IMG/VR virus record: IMGVR_UViG_3300049734_000348
Span: 1-25,769 of that record
Source of the DNA: a virus
Strand: one strand, 5' to 3'
DNA: 25,769 nucleotides
In this document: positions 19,716-25,769 of the stretch, in pieces
Position numbering within the stretch: position 1 is the first letter of the stretch
Layout: the number at the start of each line of letters is the position of its first letter
Program-made: the position numbers and the translations under genes
The notes under the pieces: model-generated
Told to the model about the DNA's origin: nothing
The model's input: only the letters and a program-made list of their open reading frames with translations
Databases searched by the model: none

Positions 19716-21893
19716 ATGACAACTGATCACCATACTCCGATAGCGACGGGGGCGGCGGCGAACGCGGCCACGTTTAATACTGTGTTTGAGCAACTTGACG
19801 CGGCGATCACGGCCGGGTTGGGCGGGGTGACTTACACCAACAAGAGCGGGAGCAGCCTGGCTGCCAATGACTCCGTGATCATTGATGTCAGCAATGATGA
19901 GGCGGTGACGACGACGACGACCCTGGGCGATAACAAACGGCCGGGGATCATTGTCAGCGGCGGCGCGGCCAATGCCGAGGTAACGGTCAGCTACCTTGGA
20001 GAAGTGACGGTGGTGGTCTCCGCCAGCGCGACGCGAGGGCAGTGGATCAAAACATCGTCGGTGGCCAAGCGGGTCAGCCCGACAAGCACGCTGGACGTGG
20101 GCGTGTTTGGAATTTTGACCACGAACAGCTCCGGCGGGGCGGGGACGACGGCCAAGGCGCTGCTGTTGGGAATGGTCGTTACGGCGCCGGGGACGCACAG
20201 CCACGCGGCGAGCGAAATTATCAGCGGCCTGCTGGCCCTGGCCAGGGGCGGGACGGCGGCGGATCTGAGCGCGACCGGGCCGGGGTACGTGAAGCAGGCG
20301 ACGCTGGGAGCCGTGCTCAGTGTCGGGAGTATTGCCAGTGGGGATCTGCCGGCGGCGAGCGATACGGGCCAGGGGGCGGTGGAGCTGGCGACGAATGCCG
20401 AGGTGCAGACGGGAACGGATACGGCGCGGGCGGTGACGCCGGCCGGGGCAGCCGCTACCTACTACAAGAAATCGGAGTTTCTGAGCACCTCCGGCGGGGC
20501 GAGCGATACCGGGAAGCCGATTGTGCTGGACGCAGCCGGAAAAATAGCGGCGACGATGCTGGCGGCGGGTTATATTGACCACAGCCAACTGCTCAACCTG
20601 GCGGCGGGCGATCCGCATACGCAGTACATTTTGAAAAGCCTGCTGACGACCAAGGGCGACCTGATTGTGCGCGACGCCTCGGGGCCGCAGCGGCTGGCGG
20701 CCGGAGCGGAGGGCCAGGTGCTGGCGGTGAACGCGGCGGAGCCGACCGGGCTGAAGTGGATCCCGCCGGTGAGCGCCGGGGCGGGTATTCCCGGCTCGAC
20801 GATTGACGCCAAGGGCGACCTGATTGTGGGTACGGCCGACGACACTTACAGCCGGCTGGGGGCCGGGTCTAACGGCCAGGTGCTGCTGGCCGACAGCAGC
20901 CAGGCGGTTGGGCTGGTGTGGTCCAACCTGCTGCAAGAGAACATTTTTATCAACGGCGGATTTGACCATTTTCAGCGGAACACGGACGACACCGGGGTGA
21001 CGACCACCCGGAAGTATGTCGCCGACCGCGCGGCGGTGACGACCGGAGCGGGAACATTGGCCCACGTGCAGCGCAGCACGACGGTCCGGACCGGGGCCAG
21101 GTCAAAATACAGCCTGCAGCTCGATGGGGCTGTCGGGGTGACGACGGTGGATATTGACCAGCGGATTGAAGCGGCCATGGCCGGGCTTTATAAGCGGCAG
21201 GTCTATTTTAGCGTTTACATCTACAATGGCTCCGGGGCGGCATTTACGCCCAAATTATTTGTCTCGACCCCGTCGGTGGCCGACAATTGGACCAGCAGCA
21301 CGGTTCGCAACGGCGGCGGGTCGGGCGAGGATTTGCAGAGCTGCGCGGACAGCGCCTGGACTCAGATGACCTGGTCGGCGGACATCAGCAGTTACACAAA
21401 TATTGACAACGGGGTGGAGTTCAGGCTGCAAATTCCGAGCGGGAGCCTGGTGGCCGCGGATGTGGTGCGCCTGGCCGAGCTGAACTTGGTACCGGGCGGG
21501 GTGGCGACGCCGTTTGTGGGCCGGCCGGTTGGGATTAGTTTATTGCTATGCCAACGCTATTATATCAAATCGTTCGCCCAGGCGACCACGCCGGCGCAAA
21601 ATGTGGGAATTAACACTTCGACCTTTACCTACACGGCGCACACAGCCGCTGCGGTTGTGAACCGCAGCCCGTTCATTCCCTTTCCGGTGATAATGCGGAC
21701 GAACCCGACGATTGTGACATATAATCCGGGGGCTGCTAACAATCAGGCGCGAGATCAGAACGCGGCGGCAGATTGTTCCAGCACGGCGACGCTGGCGACG
21801 GAGCGCGGGATCCGGGTGGTGGCCACGGGTGCGGCCGGGACGGCGGTGGGGAATTTGCTGGAAGTTCATTACACGGCAGATGCGGAGTTGTGA
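19716..21893 (+). CDS. Tail fibre / receptor-binding protein
   Basis: The product is 725 aa, with TAGGAGACC before the ATG. The N-terminus (DHHTPIATGAAANAATFNTVFEQL) is typical of phage fibres. DTGQGAVELATNAEVQTGTD (about 212-231) is a fibre repeat of the Phage_fiber_2 kind. Next comes DPHTQYILKS and two tandem repeats: KGDLIVRDASGPQRLAAGAEG (about 311-331) and KGDLIVGTADDTYSRLGAGSNG (about 366-387). From about residue 408 (ENIFINGGFDHFQRNT) a carbohydrate-binding-like beta domain runs to the middle. The C-terminal RYYIKSFAQATTPAQN region ends the protein. It probably contacts the host surface polysaccharide. Gene order with a fibre-assembly-like protein and sulfatase directly after supports that. 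Confidence 0.83.
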   Translation: MTTDHHTPIATGAAANAATFNTVFEQLDAAITAGLGGVTYTNKSGSSLAANDSVIIDVSNDEAVTTTTTLGDNKRPGIIVSGGAANAEVTVSYLGEVTVVVSASATRGQWIKTSSVAKRVSPTSTLDVGVFGILTTNSSGGAGTTAKALLLGMVVTAPGTHSHAASEIISGLLALARGGTAADLSATGPGYVKQATLGAVLSVGSIASGDLPAASDTGQGAVELATNAEVQTGTDTARAVTPAGAAATYYKKSEFLSTSGGASDTGKPIVLDAAGKIAATMLAAGYIDHSQLLNLAAGDPHTQYILKSLLTTKGDLIVRDASGPQRLAAGAEGQVLAVNAAEPTGLKWIPPVSAGAGIPGSTIDAKGDLIVGTADDTYSRLGAGSNGQVLLADSSQAVGLVWSNLLQENIFINGGFDHFQRNTDDTGVTTTRKYVADRAAVTTGAGTLAHVQRSTTVRTGARSKYSLQLDGAVGVTTVDIDQRIEAAMAGLYKRQVYFSVYIYNGSGAAFTPKLFVSTPSVADNWTSSTVRNGGGSGEDLQSCADSAWTQMTWSADISSYTNIDNGVEFRLQIPSGSLVAADVVRLAELNLVPGGVATPFVGRPVGISLLLCQRYYIKSFAQATTPAQNVGINTSTFTYTAHTAAAVVNRSPFIPFPVIMRTNPTIVTYNPGAANNQARDQNAAADCSSTATLATERGIRVVATGAAGTAVGNLLEVHYTADAEL

Positions 21894-21894
21894 G

Positions 21895-22218
21895 ATGTAT
21901 CAATTAACGGATTTTGGAGTGATCCGGCTGGCGGATGGGGCGGCCATCCCCGAGGATCCTGGAAATGTAGACTATCGAGAGTACCTGGCCTGGCGGGCCG
22001 CGGGAAACAAGCCTGAACCGGCAATTTCCGATTTATGGCAGGACATCCGGGCGCGGCGGGCCAGCCTGCTGGCGGCCTCGGATTGGACCCAGGTGGCCGA
22101 TGCGCCGCTGGATAAGGCGCAGCAGGCGGCCTGGCGGGCCTACCGCCAGAAATTGCGCGATCTGCCCCGGGGGGCTGCCGATCCGGGGGCGGTCGTCTGG
22201 CCGGAGCCACCCGGATAA
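21895..22218 (+). CDS. Tail fibre assembly-like protein
   Basis: The start chosen is ATG 21895, one base after the fibre stop codon; earlier starts lie inside the fibre gene. The 107-aa product has DYREYLAWRAAGNKPEPA (about 27-44) and a C-terminal ASDWTQVADAPLDKAQQAAWRAYRQ then KLRDLP. That resembles the common phage tail chaperone module whose consensus is DWTQ.pDa.l....AWr.YRq.LRdlP. It likely helps fold or attach the fibre. The next gene, the sulfatase, begins 3 bases after its stop. Confidence 0.78.
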   Translation: MYQLTDFGVIRLADGAAIPEDPGNVDYREYLAWRAAGNKPEPAISDLWQDIRARRASLLAASDWTQVADAPLDKAQQAAWRAYRQKLRDLPRGAADPGAVVWPEPPG

Positions 22219-22221
22219 ACT

Positions 22222-23685
22222 ATGGCCAAGACCCTGCTGGCCGTTGTGGTTATGACCCTCTTTTTGTGGCCCCAGGCGGCTAAAGCCAATCTACGCTACA
22301 ATTTTGTGATTTTCCTGACCGACGACCAGCGCTGGGACACGCTCTGGGCAATGCCCGTGGTGCGGACCCGGCTGGCCAGCCGGGGGGTGACGTTTCAAAA
22401 CGCCTTCACGACAACGCCGGTGTGCTGTCCGAGCCGGGCCAGCCTGCTGACCGGCCAGTATGCCCACCATCACAAAGTGCTGAATAATGCTGTTGGGATG
22501 TGGGGGCTTAATCAGTTTGATACCCTGGCGACCAATTTGCAGCGGGCGGGCTGGCGGACCGGTTTCACCGGCAAGTACATGCACGGTTACAGCCCCGGTT
22601 ATATCCCGCCGGGCTGGACGATGTTTGTGGCAGGCGAAAATGGCGGGCAGCTCCTGGACTGGCGGCGCCTGCGGAACATTACCACCGGCAGCAGCCTGCC
22701 GGGCGCGGCGCGGCTGGGTGCGACCTACGACGTTGACCGCTATCTGACTTTGCATCACCAGGATGTGGCCCTGGATTTTTTGGATCGTTACGGTCAAAGG
22801 CCGTTTTTTTTATTCATTTCGACTTACGCGCCCCACACCCCGGCCACCCCGCAGCAGGGCGATATGGGCCTGTTTGCCGATTACATTTACCGGGGGCGGG
22901 GCTACGGCGAAGCGGATCTATCCGACAAGCCGGCCTGGCTGCGAGCGGCGGCGATTGACGCTTTGAAACCCAGTGATGAACTTAACCGCAACCGGCTGCG
23001 CTCGCTGCAATCAGTGGACAGGATGGTGGGGGTCATTCTGGACAGGCTGGCCGCGCTGGGCGTGCAGGACAGGACGGTGGTCATCTTTGCCAGTGACAAT
23101 GGGGTGAGCTGGGGGGAACACCGCTTTTATGACAAGGGCGCGCCTTACGAGGAAGTTATCAGAGTGCCGCTGATTGTGAGCGTGCCAGGCCCTGCGCCGG
23201 CGACCCCTGAGAGTGGCCGAAGTGCCGCCCGTAGGGGTGCGCGGGTTGAAAGCAAAATGGCCCTGCTGATTGACATTGCCCCAACAATTTACGAGCTGGC
23301 CGGCCTGGTCCATCCGGCTGATGGGCGGAGCCTGATCCCGCTGCTGGCTGATCCGCAGGCAGCCTACCCCTTCGGGCGGCCCTTCGGCCACTCCCAAGCG
23401 TCGTCCGAAGCGTCGTGGCGTGAAGATTTTATTATCGAGGCGTTTGGGTATCTGGAGTGGGGTTTTGAGACGGATGGGATCTGGCAGGGGGTGCGTTCGG
23501 AGCGGTGGAAGTACGTGAGGTGGAACGACGGCGAGGTGGAACTTTATGACCTGCAAAACGATCCGTTTGAGCTGGAGAATATCGCGCCGGCCAGGCCGGA
23601 CGAGGTGAGGAGGCAGGAGGGGCGGCGGCTGGATCTGCTGGGCCGGATGCTGTATCTGCCGGTGGTGAGCAATGATCCGAATTGA
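22222..23685 (+). CDS. Phage-borne secreted sulfatase
   Basis: This 487-aa protein belongs to the sulfatase (alkaline phosphatase-like) superfamily. A signal peptide is visible: positive start, hydrophobic core LLAVVVMTLFLW, and a likely cut after AKA (residue 22). TDDQRWDT carries metal ligands D34 and D35. VCCPSRASLLTGQY carries the formylglycine motif C-x-P-S-R (C68, R72). GKYMHG has K118 and H121, APHTP has H205, SDNG has D292 and N293, and K305 follows. All typical catalytic residues are therefore present. Activity would need the maturation of C68 by a host formylglycine-generating or anaerobic maturase. Ribosome-binding support is weak. It overlaps the next tail gene by 14 bases. Two inverted mini-repeats lie in surface loops. 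Substrate unknown; a sulfated polysaccharide is inferred. Confidence 0.9.
   Translation: MAKTLLAVVVMTLFLWPQAAKANLRYNFVIFLTDDQRWDTLWAMPVVRTRLASRGVTFQNAFTTTPVCCPSRASLLTGQYAHHHKVLNNAVGMWGLNQFDTLATNLQRAGWRTGFTGKYMHGYSPGYIPPGWTMFVAGENGGQLLDWRRLRNITTGSSLPGAARLGATYDVDRYLTLHHQDVALDFLDRYGQRPFFLFISTYAPHTPATPQQGDMGLFADYIYRGRGYGEADLSDKPAWLRAAAIDALKPSDELNRNRLRSLQSVDRMVGVILDRLAALGVQDRTVVIFASDNGVSWGEHRFYDKGAPYEEVIRVPLIVSVPGPAPATPESGRSAARRGARVESKMALLIDIAPTIYELAGLVHPADGRSLIPLLADPQAAYPFGRPFGHSQASSEASWREDFIIEAFGYLEWGFETDGIWQGVRSERWKYVRWNDGEVELYDLQNDPFELENIAPARPDEVRRQEGRRLDLLGRMLYLPVVSNDPN
23211..23227 (+). repeat. GAGTGGCCGAAGTGCCG mini-repeat in the sulfatase gene
   Basis: This 17-base sequence is translated in a loop (about residues 330-336). 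Its near-exact reverse complement (16 of 17) occurs at 23377-23393, giving a pair of inverted copies in one gene. Confidence 0.65.
23377..23393 (-). repeat. Inverted partner repeat in the sulfatase gene
   Basis: CGGCCCTTCGGCCACTC is the reverse complement of the element at 23211 with one mismatch. It is translated in FGRPFGHSQASSEASW (about residues 384-399), a loop unlikely to be part of the catalytic core. Confidence 0.65.
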
Positions 23686-25672
23686 CGTGCTGGATGCGAG
23701 CGACAACAAGATAGGCGAGGGGCCGCTTCAGCCGGAAGAGGTGACGATCCGGCGCTCGCTGGACAAGGTGGGCGGCTGCGATTTTCCGGTGGCAGCGGTT
23801 GAGCCGAAGGTGGCGGTGATCGGGGCGGGGCGGAAGTACCAGATTTTCCACGCGGAATATGGCCTGCTGGGAACATTCCGACACGCGAGCCAGAGCCTGG
23901 GAGCGGCCAGCGATAAGCCGATGTTGAGGGTTAAGGCGGATGACCAGTTGATCGAGCTGGTCCATAAGAACGGTTATTTTCGCCGGAATTTCAATCATAC
24001 AGCGGTGGAAAGCGTGGTGAGCACGCTGCTGAGTGTGGCCGGCTGGACGGACGGCGGCGTAGAGACGGAGATCGGCAGTACGACGGTGAGCTATGAGGGA
24101 GAGAGTATATTTGAGGCGCTGGACGTGCTGCGGGACCGTTGGGGACGGCATTTCCGGCTCGGCTCGATTGAGCGGACGCTGGATTTCGGGGCGTTGGGGG
24201 AATCGAGCGGGGTGCGGCTGATCCGGCCCGAAAGCATCCCGCGGGAGATGGAGCAGAACGGCGAGGTGGCGTTTATTGCCGGCCTGGAAATTACGGAGGA
24301 GAGCGAGGCAGTGGTCAACCGGTTGATCCCGGTGGGGGCCGGGGCCGGGACGACGCAACTGACGTTGCAGTATGTGACGGCGGCTGATACGGCTTACCCG
24401 GTGCAGTCGGGGAGCAATGCGGATGGGTCGCTGTTTTACTATATTGAGGATGGGGACAGCCAGACGGCTTACGGACTGGTGGAGCGACCGTTTGAGCGGA
24501 ACGACATCCGGCCGCTGACAAACAGCACGCCGGACCTGCAAAACGCGGCCAATGCGTTATATAATGCGGCGCTGGCAGCGCTGCTAAAGTGGAAGTCGCC
24601 CCGCAGCTATTACAGCCTGACGGCGACGAAGCTGGACCCGCGGCGGCTTAAGCCGGGGGAACAGGTGCGGGTGGTTTTCAGGGGGGTGGCGCAGGCCCAG
24701 GGCCGGCCCTACAAGTGGGTGGATGTGGACGCCGATTTGTGGGTGATGGATATTGAGGAGAGCTACAGCAGTGCCGGCCAGCAGAGTGTAAGGCTGGAGG
24801 TGGCGACGAGCGATACACGACGGACCAGCGACAGCGATGTGCTGGCGAAGCTGACCCGGGACACAAAGGTGTTCAAAACACACGTGCAGCCCAATTTGAC
24901 CCACAGCCCGACGGGGCCGTACGTGAAGCGGATGGATGCGACGCACACGGCGAGGTTCAATGTGCGGCTTAAAAGTGAGGTCCTGGCGATCAACCGGGCC
25001 ATACTGCGCTTTCAAACCAGCTCGCTGCGCAGCAGCGTGACGAGCGTGGCCGCGGCGGGAAGCACCATTGGCAGCACGCAGGCCGGGGGCGGAGGGTCGC
25101 AAACCAGCAATTCGGGCGGGGGATCGAGTCAGAGCAGTAATTCGCAGGGGAGCCATACGCACGAGGTCACTGTTTATGGTGGCAATCCGGCGGCAGCCTA
25201 TGATGTGTACTGGGACCCGGATGCACACCGGTTTGTGCTGCCCTCGGTGGGGAGTGGGGAGGATGACGGGCAGACCTCGTCTTCGGAGGGAAGCCACAAC
25301 CATTCGATCAATATCCCGTCGCACACGCACAATGTGAACCTGCCCAGTCACAACCATGATCTGTCTATTCCGGCGCACGGCCACGCCATGAGCTATGGGC
25401 TGTTCGAGGATTCGGCGGTTCCGCAGAATATCCGGGTGGCGATCAACGGAGTGGACCGGACGGCGGCGCTGGGCGGGCCATGGTCAACGGGCGGCGGAGG
25501 CGGGGGACTCAGCGGCCAGGCAGTGGGGCCGGTGGATATAGAGAAGGAGATCACGGCGTATTTGAACCGGGGGCAGGACAATACGGTGACGTTTAGCTGC
25601 TCCGGGGGGCGGGGTGAGGTGACGTGCCTGGTGGAGTGTTTGCTGACGATCCAGGCGATTGTGGTGACATAA
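23672..25672 (+). CDS. Tail tip protein with HxH array
   Basis: The 666-aa product starts at ATG 23672, inside the end of the sulfatase gene, with GGTGGTGAG upstream. The N-terminal two thirds (MIRIDVLDASDNKIGEG, IRRSLDKVGGCDFPV, then ADDQLIELVHKNGYFRRNF) resemble tail-associated baseplate hub proteins (Tal/gp28-like) with split-barrel domains. After about residue 470 a Gly/Ser/Gln linker leads to H495-x-H497 and then HxH pairs at H542, H551, H560 and H569, exactly nine residues apart, with consensus [SA]HxHxxxxP. Such HxH arrays bind metal ions in trimeric fibre stalks (T4 gp37). The C-terminal domain ends with strands (NTVTFSCSGG, EVTCLVECLLTIQ). No peptidase motif is seen. Confidence 0.78.
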   Translation: MIRIDVLDASDNKIGEGPLQPEEVTIRRSLDKVGGCDFPVAAVEPKVAVIGAGRKYQIFHAEYGLLGTFRHASQSLGAASDKPMLRVKADDQLIELVHKNGYFRRNFNHTAVESVVSTLLSVAGWTDGGVETEIGSTTVSYEGESIFEALDVLRDRWGRHFRLGSIERTLDFGALGESSGVRLIRPESIPREMEQNGEVAFIAGLEITEESEAVVNRLIPVGAGAGTTQLTLQYVTAADTAYPVQSGSNADGSLFYYIEDGDSQTAYGLVERPFERNDIRPLTNSTPDLQNAANALYNAALAALLKWKSPRSYYSLTATKLDPRRLKPGEQVRVVFRGVAQAQGRPYKWVDVDADLWVMDIEESYSSAGQQSVRLEVATSDTRRTSDSDVLAKLTRDTKVFKTHVQPNLTHSPTGPYVKRMDATHTARFNVRLKSEVLAINRAILRFQTSSLRSSVTSVAAAGSTIGSTQAGGGGSQTSNSGGGSSQSSNSQGSHTHEVTVYGGNPAAAYDVYWDPDAHRFVLPSVGSGEDDGQTSSSEGSHNHSINIPSHTHNVNLPSHNHDLSIPAHGHAMSYGLFEDSAVPQNIRVAINGVDRTAALGGPWSTGGGGGGLSGQAVGPVDIEKEITAYLNRGQDNTVTFSCSGGRGEVTCLVECLLTIQAIVVT

Positions 25673-25701
25673 GGGGCCGGATTTTACCGCAGAGGTGAAT
25701 T

Positions 25702-25769
25702 ATGATCATTATTCTGCAATCAATTCTGCAACGGAGCATAGAAACAGGGCAGCCGATGAGCCGGATTGT
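25702..25769 (+). CDS. Start of a further gene, truncated by the window edge
   Basis: ATG at 25702 is preceded by AGAGGTGAATT, a fair ribosome-binding site. The first 22 codons read MIIILQSILQRSIETGQ then PMSRI and run off the end. Position suggests another tail or fibre-related gene. Too little is present to assign a product. Confidence 0.55.
   Translation, partial: MIIILQSILQRSIETGQPMSRI

Noticed and set aside
20042-20578. Open frame of 178 codons on the + strand inside the fibre gene
   Set aside because: It is an alternative frame with a Gly/Arg-rich product and no ribosome-binding site. The fibre frame has clear repeats.
19683-21065. Open frame of 460 codons on the - strand
   Set aside because: It is opposite the tail fibre gene and encodes an Arg/His/Pro-rich product with no recognisable domain. 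Same GC artefact.
23432-24541. Open frame of 369 codons on the - strand
   Set aside because: It spans the antisense of the sulfatase end and the tail tip gene, has an Arg/Pro-rich composition and no ribosome-binding context.

Overview
The window is a late-gene segment of a tailed phage or prophage with a long-tail, HK97-like architecture. Every gene I can support lies on the + strand and the genes are tightly packed. It covers DNA packaging, head, connector and tail genes in canonical order, preceded by a ParB-like gene and a block of carbohydrate-active genes. Base composition is GC-rich, so the opposite strand carries many long spurious open frames. I see no integrase, repressor, replication gene, tRNA or CRISPR array, so lysogenic versus lytic lifestyle cannot be decided here.

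The likely host is a GC-rich bacterium of the Chloroflexota (Anaerolineae/Caldilineae type), as an inference. It rests on the dispersed mini-repeats between and inside genes (GGGAGTA tandems, GATTTACGATT, CAATTGT runs, GCAGGGGA runs, a TTCCCCAATTGGGGAA palindrome) and on a small protein with a YWYA...RYVGK..TL signature that I associate with that phylum. Filamentous cyanobacteria carry similar short repeats and are the main alternative.

Layout. 1-1407: extended -10 promoter, a 35-aa cysteine-rich ORF, a hairpin, and a ParB-like protein with two zinc ribbons. 1408-1598: a sigma70-type promoter followed at once by two intrinsic terminators. 1599-4769: two tandem TIM-barrel glycoside-hydrolase-like proteins, a beta-rich protein, a protein with a hydrophobic N-terminus, a 44-aa two-helix membrane protein (holin candidate) and the YWYA protein; together a candidate lysis or polysaccharide-attack cassette. 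4770-4998: non-coding, with a composite repeat and a perfect 12-bp inverted repeat. 4999-8112: HNH endonuclease, P27-type small terminase, a small basic protein, a second promoter-terminator module, large terminase and a small membrane protein. 8099-12026: portal, S49 protease and major capsid. 12053-13248: two small GT-A-like glycosyltransferase candidates. 13238-15615: connector, stopper, gp10-like, tail-terminator and small proteins. 15612-19665: tail tube, tail assembly chaperones with a predicted -1 frameshift at CCCAAAT, a short tape measure and a distal-tail-like protein. 19716-25672: tail fibre, fibre-assembly-like protein, a complete sulfatase with signal peptide, and a tail-tip protein with a 9-residue-period HxH array. 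A last gene starts at 25702 and runs off the window.

The most unusual content is the sulfatase embedded in the tail operon with all its catalytic residues, alongside two glycoside-hydrolase-like proteins and two glycosyltransferase-like proteins. Together these suggest a phage that deals with a (possibly sulfated) host surface polysaccharide. The paired promoter-terminator modules upstream of the glycosidase block and of the large terminase suggest control by transcription antitermination. The junction repeats form potential G-quadruplexes and hairpins and often supply stop codons or ribosome-binding sequences.
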